Positions 22,964 through 35,600 of a stretch of 64,000 nucleotides of DNA are shown piece after piece; within the stretch, counting starts at the first letter, position 1; every line of letters starts with the position of its first letter. Source of the DNA: Diogma glabrata (taxonomy: Eukaryota > Arthropoda > Insecta > Diptera > Cylindrotomidae); assembly GCA_963693315.1 (NCBI GenBank), contig OY856188.1:149189197-149253196 (forward strand). Direction: 5' to 3'. The notes below the pieces were generated by a model. It was not told where the DNA came from, did not search any database, and saw only the letters and a list, made by a program, of their open reading frames with translations. Position numbers and translations under genes: made by a program.

Positions 22964-23753
22964 GGTTTTTCCATTGAATAAATATATAAGGAAGAATAAT
23001 TACGTGTGGCTACACGAATATTTTTTGAAGTATGTAATTTGTATATCTGTGCGTTTTTTCATCCATGACATTTGACATATTTCGTTTTGTATTTTAAAAT
23101 AAAATCATAGCTTTTATCCGTAATTCCACTTTAAGATATTCAAATTAAACAAAATTTATAAAAATTAAAGTTTAAATTAATGTTTTCCAAATCAATTCTT
23201 AGTATTTGTGCAGTAGTTTATTCATAAAAATGAAGTTTTGCTTTAAAATATGTACAAATAACCTTAAATACACTGAAATTTGATCATCGAATTTCATATC
23301 AATGATTAGAATATTTTTACTAATACTACACATAAAAAGGGTTTAGAATGATGTTTTAACAAAAACATAAAGTATTTGCTTTACAAAAACTGTTATTTTC
23401 TAGTTTAATTTTATATTTTATTACCCTACATAAATGTAATCTTTCAAACGCCGCGAATATAAGGTGTTCTTAAAGTAATTCAATATGATTAAAATTTGTG
23501 TTGTATGGACAATTAAAAATATTTATATATGGAAATATAAGGAAATATTTTATTCAAACATATTAGGCTTTTAAATTTATATGTAACATTTATTATTTCT
23601 TTTATTTGTTTTGAATATATAAATATGCAAATTGTAAACAGTACCACCCAGCTAGAATGCAAACACTATCAAACTTCACCAATACTAAAAATTAGATGCT
23701 TCACTCAAAATGTCTAGTTACTCTTCCTTAGATATTTATTCAATGGGTTTTTC
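22964..23753 (+). mobile_element. hAT-like MITE, copy 1, with 8-bp target duplication
   Basis: The element body is 22,972-23,745 (774 bp). Both ends read inward CATTGAATAAATAT.TAAGGAAGA. It is flanked by perfect 8-bp repeats GGTTTTTC at 22,964-22,971 and 23,746-23,753. The interior is AT-rich and non-coding. An 8-bp duplication fits the hAT superfamily, although P-type elements also make 8 bp. Confidence 0.8.
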
Positions 23754-24312
23754 AAATAATTTTTTTTGTAACCTACAATATTTTTGGTAAACTTACCTGT
23801 GTTGCAAAACGTTACTCGTAACGTAACGAAAAAACGAAATAACGAAATGAAATAGCGTTATTATAATTAGCGTTACACTAACATAACGATAACGTTAATA
23901 TTTTATTTCGTTTTTTTTTATGATTTTATGTATAACTATATGAAAACAAAGCGCAAATATCGGTTGTATAAAATCCCACTTATCTGCTCTTTTTCAAATT
24001 AACTAAAGGTTTTGGTAGTTAGTTCTAAACATTTTTTATATTTGTGAAGAACTAATGATGCATTTTGTAAAATCTGAAGTATATTTTTAAGATAACATTT
24101 AATTTTAAAATAACGTAACTAACAACATTGAAATTCACATCAATTTTAAGAATTATTATTTTGTTTCTGTTAAATTAAGATTGTACCTTACATTATGATC
24201 ACATCTTTCGTTCTCTGATTTTGATGCAATAATTAACGCCTCAGAGATAATTTTAATTTATGAAAAGGCCACATGGCCATTTGTGGCAACAAACTTCTTA
24301 TCACTCGGGCAA
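23754..24312. other. AT-rich intergenic DNA
   Basis: Contains a short run of AACGTAACG/AACGAAAT-like motifs at about 23,805-23,930. No gene recognised. Confidence 0.4.
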
Positions 24313-26874
24313 ACGTTGTAATGGATAGTCTGGACTAATGTCAGAACGCAGTGTGTTACAGTCGCAGTGTCCTTAGTTGTTATTCCTTGTATTAATCTGT
24401 ACCACTTGTAATAGATTCTCATCACTTCATCATCAATAGTCATATTTCATGTAGTTTCCTTAACCCATAGTTTCCTTATATTTCTTAAAATCTACTAAAT
24501 CTGCAATAGCCGGACAAACGTATGGGAGAAAGAAAATTGCACTAATTACCTTGATTTATTTATTCATTAATATAACACAATATTGGTTAATTTGAATTAA
24601 TTAATAATTTTCATTAATCATCATCCGTATAACCACTAAAAATTAATCAGAATTTAATCTTGCAACGCACTAAAGTTGACGCGCGTTATACTTCCATTCG
24701 ATTGTTCTCGCCTTACTACTTGAGTTTGAACTTTTTTGTTTCAAAACACAAACCGTAATGAAATAACGACATTCTCAAAACCTCATAACAGCTACGTGTA
24801 TTTTGTTTCCAATCGTCAACATACCACGAATTACTATTTCTGCTTTGTTAAACATTTGATTTGTCTTTGTATGAGTGTTTTGCTTTAAACAATCCTTCCG
24901 TGATTGATCTGAACTTCACTGTATTGATATTGCAGAATGTAGTTATTAAATGTCTAAACATCATATCATTGATCGAATCTGTATTTGATTCATTTTGAAT
25001 TCAATTATACGTGTTATGAATGTGTCGGAAATATTGGGGATCCCAACCTTATTTTCGTACAATATTATCAAACAGCAAACGGTTTTGTGTAACTATAAAA
25101 AGTTCCCAATAATTTTTAAATCTGATGTAAATTAATTATCTCCCATCTAAACACTGTATTCGAGTTATTGCGAGACTAAAAATTTGGCTATATAATGAGC
25201 CACTGTAGCCTTTTCATTCTCTTATGTCTTTGATTTCTCTTCTCATGAATGACAAAATTATGTGGAAAATTTTGCATTCATGCACTTTTTCGAGTAATAT
25301 TAAGTTTCAATATAAGTAGTGTAATTTTTAATTAAATTAAATTTTTTAACGTAGTGCAATTAGTGCAATTTTTTTTAAATGTTCCGTCCAGATAGTGAAA
25401 TTTAGGGAAAAAAAAAATTTATTTGTTTGTGTTGTGCAAAATAACTAACGTAAAAATCATAAGAAAATTGAAAGAAACCACAAAAAAATTAAATATGACC
25501 TTGTTGGTCATATTTGCTCTTAGTCTACTACTTTTTGTAACATCATCAAGACAGCTGATCGAAAATTTTGACGTTTGGTTCGTTGGATATAGTTTGGGTG
25601 TGGTCGGACGTTTGTTTGAAGTGTTAGCAAACATATAATCGTTGGAGGTTAAAAACTGGGAAATAAAACGAAGCGGATATGATCTAAAACACAGGCAGTG
25701 AAGGATTATAACCCCAGGTAACGGATATTATCTATTTTATATTGTGCATACAGCTAACAAACGATCCCGTTCGTCGTGTCATCTTCGATTACCATTTTGT
25801 GGTTATAAAATACACCATTGAATATGTTAATTACACCTATTTAAACGGTCAAAACCTCAATTTTGTGTTAGTTAAATGTCATGGGCTGTTCTAGTAGTCA
25901 GAGGAAATTAGAAAATAAATCATAATTAAAAATATACGTGTTGTTACATAGTTGAATCATGACATATAAATTATGTGTTAGTTCCAGTCCTGGACTGTCC
26001 GGTTAATTAAAACAACTCAACCAAATTAGTAATAATCAATCTAATTAATCTTTACGTGATTTTAATTAAATAGTTAAAGTGTTTAGTATAAACTTTGTTT
26101 CTGTCTTGTAAATAGTGAATATGTCCAAGCAAGGATGCATAATTGTACATAGTTTTTCTGTTGAGTGCAGTTCAATGTCAAGTTAAATTACAGAACTGGT
26201 TTATAATACAAAAAGAATTTTGTTTTTATACAATAGTTAATTTATTAAACATAGCTTCTAGTTTAATTTAATAGAGATAAAACCAAATCATATATGTTTG
26301 GGTCATTCTATTTGGTGACGTAATTTAAATTAAAACGAAATATTATATGTTTGAAGGTTTTAAAAAGAAAAACATGTACTCTCTTCTGTCATTAAGTTTT
26401 GGTGACAATGTACTGCATATGATTACTGTAAAGAAAAATTCAGTTGATAAGTGTAATTTATAACTTATTTATTTTAATGAGATTAATTTATTAAATAAAT
26501 AACATGTGTCAATGCCTAGAGAAGAAAGAAGAAAAAAATTAAGTTGTTGTTTCAATTGATTATGCAGAAGGTGTTAAAAGCTTATTCAGAGAAGTGTCCG
26601 CATTTTTGTCAAATTAAGTTTGTGATTACGTTGAGGTAGTGCCACTAACTAAGCTGTAATTGTTAGCAGTGACACGAAACATCTGCATTGCTGCTGGTGT
26701 TAAACGAAATTTGGTTGAACGTCATTGCAAATCACCCTTTACCTCGAAGTTGTATAAGTTTAATCAACGATTTTGATAATACATTTATTCTACGATTTTT
26801 GATGACCACTGTATACCACGATATTGGTTGCAAAATTATTCATCGATTTTTACAATAGCAAATTTTGGCTATTG

Positions 26875-27275
26875 CAACTGATTATTTATATACAATTTTT
26901 GCTGATATTGTCGTATTTTCAACGCAACATTTTTACAATATTTTGGGATATTTCAACTGATTATTTATATACAATTTTTGCTGATATTGTCGTATTTTCA
27001 ACGCAACATTTTTACAATATTTTGGGATATTTCAACTGATTATTTATATGCAATTTTTGCTGATACTATCGTATTTTCAACGCAACATTTTTACAATATT
27101 TTGAGATATTTCAACTGATTATTTACCTACAAGTTTTGCTGATATTATCGCGTTTTCAACGCAACATTTTTACAATATTTTGGGATATTGCAACTGATTA
27201 TTTATATACAATTTTTGCTGATATTATCGTATTTTCAACGCAACATTTTTACAATATTTTGGGATATTCCAACTG
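26875..27275 (+). repeat. 79-bp minisatellite in the 5' LTR (about 5 copies)
   Basis: Units start CAACTGATTATTTATATACA at 26,875, 26,954, 27,033, 27,112 and 27,191, and contain CGTATTTTCAACGCAACATT. The same array is at 35,222-35,622 in the 3' LTR. Confidence 0.9.
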
Positions 27276-29377
27276 AATAAATAAATAAATACCATTTTTG
27301 CTGATACTGTCATATTTTCAACTCCATATATACACCAACTTGCTTGCTGTTGCTGCCAAATTGTCCACGCACCAGTGGATTATTCGTACATTTATTTTTT
27401 TTGTAATACCATACCCGTGGGATGAATCATCACTGATGGAGGGCTAAGACAAGGCTGGAGGATTAATCATGGGGTGAGTGACTTTGCATTTTTTTTTGTT
27501 TTTCTTTTTTAACTTTAATTTGTATGAATGATTGTTGTTATGCGTGGATGTGTGAAGGCGTGTGTTTGTGCCTTGAATAATTATAAATAAATAAAACTAA
27601 ATTTGGTTTTGATACTGATTTTACAACCAACATTTATTCGTAAATTGTTTGCAGGCTTCATAATATTTTTTTTTGTCGATCGATGGACCGCTAAGATTCG
27701 TCAAGATGGTTTACGGTTATCCTAGATCGTAAAAACGACCGACATGTTTTGATTCGTATCGGCAGTCAAACTTAATTGATCCTTTTTGTGTTCTTGATTA
27801 TTTTCATCACCTCGAACCAAGACTTAACGTTGTTTGTAGGATCTGGTAGTACAATCCAGTTTGATACAAACAAACCAAATAAAAAATTTTTTTTGAACAC
27901 CAAAAAGGCGGGTAATAATAATACGATGGATAGTCAAAAATTTGGAAAGTAAAGAATTATAATATTTTACAAATACAATTAAGTTTCATTCTTTAAATTT
28001 AGAGCGATTTTTCGGTCTCCACTTGTGGGTGGTTTTTCTTTGCGATATGTATAAGAAAATATTTGAAAAGAAATTAATTTCGTACGAAAAGATTCAAGAT
28101 TCAAAACCTGAACACATATATTTATTGATTTAGGCACTCGTCCAAGGTGTGGATTGGATTTGCCACATACCTACTTGTATGAGGGAGAACTAAGTAAATG
28201 CAATTTATTGATGTACATTATTATTTTTGCTAGACGACTTGGAGCAAAATTATCTATCGTTGATATTTAAAGTAACACCATTTAGGTTTCGATGCGAACC
28301 AACGCCATTCTGTTAGTAACAAATTTCTTATTTTTTAAAAAGAAATTGCACAAGGTTGCAAGTTCCGTGCTTTTGTTTTGTTCAATAACATGGACCATCA
28401 TTTGTTTAAATTTTTTTTTAAATTAATGATTTACACCAGAATACTGATGCAAGAAACCAAACCATGAATTCAAAAGTTAGCCAAAGTTAGGTCAAGTTAA
28501 AGTACATTATGGACAGCAAAGGTTCGTACAATTATCCGTTATACCGCAAATGGTGTAATTCGGTATCAAACAAAATATCCAAATATTTGCTTTAAAAAAA
28601 TTGAGTTTGTTTAAACAGGAATTATAAAATAATGTACTCTGCAATTCTCCTGTAATTACAAATAAACAAACAACCATGACAAACTCCAAATTAATGCTCA
28701 ACTACTTCGATTTATCCCCAATTAAACAATTTAAAATTAAATAAATGTTTGTATGTGGAATAGTATGTTTGTGAAGCGTCCAGTGATCGTAACTGAATAG
28801 TTATTATATGTTTTTATTCAAAAGTGTTTGATATAATTAGTATTTAATAATATATAAAAGTTACTGCATATAGAATTTCTAGCTGTAACATGTATAAATA
28901 AAATTTGACTGAAAATAGATATGCTAAGTAAATAAGTTTATTTTCAATGAGTTGATGATTTTCTTTAGGAATATATAACTAGGTTAAATAACCAGTTAGA
29001 GTCCTATACAATCATTTCTTTTTCGTTAATATAAATATTTCAATCTTACTTGTTGTAAGAAGTAAATGTTATTATTACAAAGGTATGGATGATAGTGTGC
29101 ATGTGTGGGAGGGCGCGAGCGTGTATGAGGAGTGAGAGTGTGAGCGTATGGGAGTGAATGTAGGGGTTGGACGTGCTGATCGTGGGTCTTTCGCCGACGG
29201 GGTCGCCAGAGTCTCCATTTGTCCACTTGTATTTCTTTCCATTTCTGCAAATTTTCATGAATAGCGTACATTTCTGTATTTGTGCTGAAGTAGCAGGGTT
29301 ACTTTATCGTTCCCATGGGCTGAAGCTAGCTTGGGGCCTGAAAATAAATCTCGCTAGGTACGCTTCCTGCTATGTCC

Positions 29378-29401
29378 TTCTCATTGGTTCGCCAATGAGA
29401 A
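29378..29401 (+). promoter_or_regulatory. Stem-loop with TTCG tetraloop near the LTR end
   Basis: A perfect 10-bp stem TTCTCATTGG / CCAATGAGAA closed by TTCG, 30 bp after AATAAA and 14 bp before the LTR end. It is identical at 37,737-37,760. It may help 3'-end formation or packaging of the element RNA; this role is inferred. Confidence 0.5.
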
Positions 29402-29418
29402 AGCGCTTCATTACAAAT

Positions 29419-29436
29419 TGGCGCCCAACGTGGGGC
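29419..29436 (+). promoter_or_regulatory. Primer-binding site, tRNA-Lys type
   Basis: TGGCGCCCAACGTGGGGC starts three bases after the LTR. Its reverse complement, GCCCCACGTTGGGCGCCA, matches the 3' end (with CCA) of insect tRNA-Lys(CUU) as I know it. This fixes the direction of the element as + and supports the LTR interpretation. Confidence 0.85.
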
Positions 29437-30520
29437 TTCTCTAAGGGTCCCTACAGCAATGTAGGACTCTGGAGGAGTCCCTCCATATTTTCAAAAATTT
29501 TGAAAAATTTTTTTTTTCCGAAAATTTTTTTTCTTCAAATTAATTTTAATTTCCACCAGCAACAGTCTACAAATAATCATGGGATCCCCCCAAAGATAAT
29601 AAATAAATACAACATTATGCAACGAAAATAAACAAATATTAAGCTAACCCGGGAATACTTATTTACACAACAAGGATAATTTTTAAGTACCCAGGAAATA
29701 TAATAAACAAACAAAAGAAGACCAAATAAATAAATCGACAACTACCAAAACAACTATATACATCAAAATTAATCTTAAGTACCAAATTATTTACTAGATT
29801 TAATCTTTTTATATATTTCTCTTAATGCATGATAGGTTAATTTTTTTTTGTATTAAGTTTTTTTTTGTTATTTTAAGTTATTTTGCTTGTCAAACCGGTA
29901 GGCTTGCCGCTCTCTTTTTTTTTGGATTTTTTTTTATCTACGTTTCCACCGCTTACAATAGTGTAGTTTAATCGTTTTATCTCTATCCTCCTATCGTTTT
30001 GCTACGAATTTTGTTTTTTTTTGTACCTTTATCGTTGATAATAGCGTAGCTTAATTTTTTTCTCTCTTGTGAGGATTTCTCTTCCGTGTAGGTAAAACTC
30101 ATTGTTCCGAATTGACTCTTCTGCCATATTTGTAGTATACTTATTTTCTCTCAAATCTCACCGTTTATGTGTGTTCTGTTCATATATCAGCACCTTGGAA
30201 AACAATTGTAAATAGTAGTAAAATAATATCAAGACAATAATAAATCTTAATTAAACTAATTGACGCATTGGTCAGACATCGCGCAGCTGTTTGAGGGTTG
30301 AATAACTAAATCTCCATATATTAAATTCTGCTCTAAAATATTCAAAGTAATCAAATATTGGAATAAAAGAATCTTTTCTGTTAATAATTAAATTGTTTAT
30401 TTGGATTCAACGTTCACATCGATAGTGTAACAATTTTCGTTTCGCTCTCCATATACTTGCCTTATTGTTCTAGTCCTGTGCGGCGGTTTGAGTTTTTCAT
30501 AATGTCAGCTGCTGATAAGA
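29437..30520 (+). other. Non-coding 5' internal region of the LARD-like element
   Basis: AT-rich, with poly-T and poly-A tracts and stops in all frames. It contains no recognisable Gag. Confidence 0.5.
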
Positions 30521-30529
30521 TTGACGAAT

Positions 30530-31195
30530 CGTTATGGTTGGTACATCGGGTCGAATGCCTCGACCTATTGTAGATAAAATTTTAAATACGGATAACATAA
30601 ACATTTTTGTATTCGATGAAGTCAATTGACTTCTTCAAACCTCATATCTGGTATCGAACAAACGATTTAATCGGTATTTACGTAGTGGTGAACAATTACT
30701 GGTGGCCGGCGTCACTTTAGATGAAAAATTTCGAACAATACTACGGAATTATATGCCGAATCCCGTCGATGTCGCCCCAAAACGCGAAATGCCAATTTAA
30801 CATGGAATCAAACAATTTGATTACGCAATTCCACAGCCAGAAAATAATTTTAATGAAATGAAATTGTGGATTGTAGAAATAGGAAAAACATATTCCGGGT
30901 GATTTCGTGTAAGCAATGTTCAATGTTCACCAATTCTCAATCCCGTGCCGAACGCTATTTTAAATTATTGATTAACGATAAAGGGCGCACATGAGCAAAC
31001 ACAACGTCTTAAATTATTAGAAAAATATAAGAGAATTCAACTTTCGTATTCTAATCACAGTCACGCAGAATTGATGCAGAAAATATAAATTTAATAATAA
31101 ATCTTGATGTTCCAAATCCATCACTGAATTACTTACATCGAATTGGTCGAGCGGGACGGTCCTGAAGCTTTGGAGTATCAATAACATTTGTTTAA
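30530..31195 (+). pseudogene. DEAD-box RNA helicase fragment (Gemin3/DDX20-like), decayed, inside LARD
   Basis: Translation in shifting + frames recovers helicase blocks in the right order. These are an early GTSGRMPRPIVDKIL (motif Ib-like, usually GTPGR), VFDEVN at about 30,611-30,626 (motif II, normally DEAD), a motif III region GVTLDEKF.TILRNYMPNPVDV, GIKQFDYAIPQPE near 30,800, and [10 protein letters not shown] at about 31,131-31,158 (motif VI). The SATYP-like spacing and GIKQF are reminiscent of Gemin3/DDX20, an SMN-complex helicase. Stops and frameshifts abound, so it is dead. It is not a retrotransposon gene, so it is likely a captured host sequence. The N-terminal motifs Q and I are absent. 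Confidence 0.6.
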
Positions 31196-31441
31196 ACCGG
31201 CTTGGATAGGTTCAAATTTCAACAACAAAAAAAAAATGTCCGTCTTAAAAATTTCCAAGTTCAAAAGATCAAGGTGTTGATTTTGTTACGATGTGGAAAA
31301 GCTCAAATATGATGAAATTTATGATGCTGATGATAGTAGAAATGAATCAATCGATTCACCGAATTTTCAAATAGTTGCCAACCAGAAATTTTATCAGTGG
31401 CAAGTATATTGAATCACCTATGAATGAATTTAAGAAAATAA

Positions 31442-31700
31442 TTGATGGTTCCATTGCCGACAACAGGCTCCGACATTGTCTATCCCTGTATTCGCAGATA
31501 CCCTAATTTCAGGCCAGGTGAAAAGCTGGCTTGGGTTTCAGATATTGAGATTCTTCCAAGGGGCGAGGTATGGAGATTGTGGTTACCCGAGGAGTACGCT
31601 GACGAGTGTATTGCGAGGGCCCACAATCCACCAGCTTCATCTCTTGGGGGTTTGGCAAAAACAAAACAGTGTATTCTGTCGTAATATTGTTTATGGGCAA
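31442..31700 (+). pseudogene. Gypsy integrase zinc-binding fragment inside LARD
   Basis: An 80-codon open stretch containing EVWRLWLPEEYADECIARAH followed by NPPASSLGGLAKTKQCI. This matches the gypsy integrase N-terminal pattern (W.+.+P..+…+..+H..P..+HLG..KT), with the second zinc His replaced by Gly. The expected core domain is not recognisable downstream. It suggests descent from an autonomous gypsy-type parent. Confidence 0.5.
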
Positions 31701-32663
31701 TGCAGATAAACGGCCGAAAATTATTTGTATCGCTCTCACAAAAGTTTGTGAAGCCAACGTTTGAAGGTTGGTAGGTAGCGCTGCTTACGAACTGGAGGAC
31801 CTGGCTTCGAAACGTAGAGGTGTTTACCATTCCAAGGACATTCGTGCCTAATATCGGTAATAATTTTTTTTGTCAGTATGTTAGTAACTTTCGCTTGTGT
31901 TTTACCGCCATTGTAAGTCAAGATTATCGACGACCATATGAGGGTAGTTTCGTCTTGAATTCACAGTTCAGTGAGTGTGGAACAACTTTGGTGTTCAAGT
32001 CTTGTTTCAAAAATTTTTTTTTATTTTTTTTGACTATTTGCACGCGAAAGTTCCGAGATTGCACGTATTGAATTTGGTTCAATTAGTTACTTTGAAACTA
32101 TGTGAACAGTTTTCTTTTTTTTCAGCCTTCGGAGTCACTTGGACGGAAACGTACCACAGTGTAACCCGGCTAGAGTAGTCGGGGACGCATGAGACTCGTG
32201 GTAGTTCAGGTGTGGGTTGCGAGCCTGCATAACGTAAAAAAAAAAAAAAAAACGGAATTGTGTCGGATGTTCATTAAAGGAGTCGGTCCAATGGTGGTTT
32301 TCTTTTCGATCTGTAGCAGATTGAATAAAAGAAAAAATTTTTTTTTGACTTTAGAGTCTCGGGAACCCCCAGATCTGCCCGAAATTGGGTCTGGAAGACT
32401 TTAGTTATCCATCATTTTCAATAGAGTAGAATACTGTTTTTATCGATACCCCTCCCAAAAGTTTTTTTGTATAATCATAGATACTTTATTACTTTGTTTC
32501 TGCTAAGACTGAGTTTGTAATACCGATCGAATTGATTGCTAATCTGTGGTACATCGAGGTGCTTCACCATACTAATATAGATGTACAAGGTCTAGTTGCG
32601 ACCAGCCTATGCCTTTTTCAACTTCTTTTTGGTCGTAAGTGTTCGTCCAAAAAGCACTTGTTC
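31701..32663 (+). other. 3' internal region of the LARD-like element, no gene recognised
   Basis: Short open stretches (for example 31,820-32,071 and 31,975-32,178) show no family motif I can name. The last bases before the 3' LTR are not purine-rich. Confidence 0.4.
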
Positions 32664-35600
32664 TGTAATGGATAGTCTGGACTAATGTCAGAACGCAGTG
32701 TGTTACAGTCGCAGTGTCCTTAGTTGTTATTCCTTGTATTAATCTGTACCACTTGTAATAGATTCTCATCACTTCATCATCAATAGTCATATTTCATGTA
32801 GTTTCCTTAACCCATAGTTTCCTTATATTTCTTAAAATCTACTAAATCTGCAATAGCCGGACAAACGTATGGGAGAAAGAAAATTGCACTAATTACCTTG
32901 ATTTATTTATTCATTAATATAACACAATATTGGTTAATTTGAATTAATTAATAATTTTCATTAATCATCATCCGTATAACCACTAAAAATTAATCAGAAT
33001 TTAATCTTGCAACGCACTAAAGTTGACGCGCGTTATACTTCCATTCGATTGTTCTCGCCTTACTACTTGAGTTTGAACTTTTTTGTTTCAAAACACAAAC
33101 CGTAATGAAATAACGACATTCTCAAAACCTCATAACAGCTACGTGTATTTTGTTTCCAATCGTCAACATACCACGAATTACTATTTCTGCTTTGTTAAAC
33201 ATTTGATTTGTCTTTGTATGAGTGTTTTGCTTTAAACAATCCTTCCGTGATTGATCTGAACTTCACTGTATTGATATTGCAGAATGTAGTTATTAAATGT
33301 CTAAACATCATATCATTGATCGAATCTGTATTTGATTCATTTTGAATTCAATTATACGTGTTATGAATGTGTCGGAAATATTGGGGATCCCAACCTTATT
33401 TTCGTACAATATTATCAAACAGCAAACGGTTTTGTGTAACTATAAAAAGTTCCCAATAATTTTTAAATCTGATGTAAATTAATTATCTCCCATCTAAACA
33501 CTGTATTCGAGTTATTGCGAGACTAAAAATTTGGCTATATAATGAGCCACTGTAGCCTTTTCATTCTCTTATGTCTTTGATTTCTCTTCTCATGAATGAC
33601 AAAATTATGTGGAAAATTTTGCATTCATGCACTTTTTCGAGTAATATTAAGTTTCAATATAAGTAGTGTAATTTTTAATTAAATTAAATTTTTTAACGTA
33701 GTGCAATTAGTGCAATTTTTTTTAAATGTTCCGTCCAGATAGTGAAATTTAGGGAAAAAAAAAATTTATTTGTTTGTGTTGTGCAAAATAACTAACGTAA
33801 AAATCATAAGAAAATTGAAAGAAACCACAAAAAAATTAAATATGACCTTGTTGGTCATATTTGCTCTTAGTCTACTACTTTTTGTAACATCATCAAGACA
33901 GCTGATCGAAAATTTTGACGTTTGGTTCGTTGGATATAGTTTGGGTGTGGTCGGACGTTTGTTTGAAGTGTTAGCAAACATATAATCGTTGGAGGTTAAA
34001 AACTGGGAAATAAAACGAAGCGGATATGATCTAAAACACAGGCAGTGAAGGATTATAACCCCAGGTAACGGATAGTATCTATTTTATATTGTGCATACAG
34101 CTAACAAACGATCCCGTTCGTCGTGTCATCTTCGATTACCATTTTGTGGTTATAAAATACACCATTGAATATGTTAATTACACCTATTTAAACGGTCAAA
34201 ACCTCAATTTTATGTTAGTTAAATGTCATGGGCTGTTCTAGTAGTCAGAGGAAATTAGAAAATAAATCATAATTAAAAATATACGTGTTGTTACATAGTT
34301 GAATCATGACATATAAATTATGTGTTAGTTCCAGTCCTGGACTGTCCGGTTAATTAAAACAACTCAACCAAATTAGTAATAATCAATCTAATTAATCTTT
34401 ACGTGATTTTAATTAAATAGTTAAAGTGTTTAGTATAAACTTTGTTTCTGTCTTGTAAATAGTGAATATGTCCAAGCAAGGATGCATAATTGTACATAGT
34501 TTTTCTGTTGAGTGCAGTTCAATGTCAAGTTAAATTACAGAACTGGTTTATAATACAAAAAGAATTTTGTTTTTATACAATAGTTAATTTATTAAACATA
34601 GCTTCTAGTTTAATTTAATAGAGATAAAACAAAATCATATATGTTTGGGTCATTCTATTTGGTGACGTAATTTAAATTAAAACGAAATATTATATGTTTG
34701 AAGGTTTTAAAAAGAAAAACATGTACTCTCTTCTGTCATTAAGTTTTGGTGACAATGTACTGCATATGATTACTGTAAAGAAAAATTCAGTTGATAAGTG
34801 TAATTTATAACTTATTTATTTTAATGAGATTAATTTATTAAATAAATAACATGTGTCAATGCCTAGAGAAGAAAGAAGAAAAAAATTAAGTTGTTGTTTC
34901 AATTGATTATGCAGAAGGTGTTAAAAGCTTATTCAGAGAAGTGTCCGCATTTTTGTCAAATTAAGTTTGTGATTACGTTGAGGTAGTGCCACTAACTAAG
35001 CTGTAATTGTTAGCAGTGACACGAAACATCTGCATTGCTGCTGGTGTTAAACGAAATTTGGTTGAACGTCATTGCAAATCACCCTTTACCTCGAAGTTGT
35101 ATAAGTTTAATCAACGATTTTGATAATACATTTATTCTACGATTTTTGATGACCACTGTATACCACGATATTGGTTGCAAAATTATTCATCGATTTTTAC
35201 AATAGCAAATTTTGGCTATTGCAACTGATTATTTATATACAATTTTTGCTGATATTGTCGTATTTTCAACGCAACATTTTTACAATATTTTGGGATATTT
35301 CAACTGATTATTTATATACAATTTTTGCTGATATTGTCGTATTTTCAACGCAACATTTTTACAATATTTTGGGATATTTCAACTGATTATTTATATGCAA
35401 TTTTTGCTGATACTATCGTATTTTCAACGCAACATTTTTACAATATTTTGAGATATTTCAACTGATTATTTACCTACAAGTTTTGCTGATATTATCGTGT
35501 TTTCAACGCAACATTTTTACAATATTTTGGGATATTGCAACTGATTATTTATATACAATTTTTGCTGATATTATCGTATTTTCAACGCAACATTTTTACA

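Larger units (their letters stand above)
24317..29415 (+). repeat. 5' LTR of LARD-like element (5,099 bp)
   Basis: Begins TGTAATGGATAG and ends CGCTTCATTACA. It contains a 79-bp minisatellite (26,875-27,275), an AATAAA at 29,343-29,348 followed by a TTCG hairpin at 29,378-29,401, and short ORFs that recur in the 3' copy only because the DNA does. The largest visible difference from the 3' LTR is absence of 12 bp (GAAGGACTTTGA-like) near 27,452. Confidence 0.85.

Noticed and set aside
23805..23930. AACGTAACG-like repeats
   Set aside because: Short, irregular and low-complexity; no boundary or partner copy found in the window.
25495..25638. 47-codon ATG ORF with a hydrophobic N-terminus (MTLLVIFALSLLLF) in the LTR
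   Set aside because: Looks like a signal peptide, but it is very short, isolated and within AT-rich LTR DNA. There is no sign of selection, as both copies are identical by recency.
29167..29631. 154-codon ORF across the LTR/PBS junction
   Set aside because: It runs through the LTR end, PBS and low-complexity T tracts, has no homology by eye, and is replaced by different sequence after the 3' LTR.
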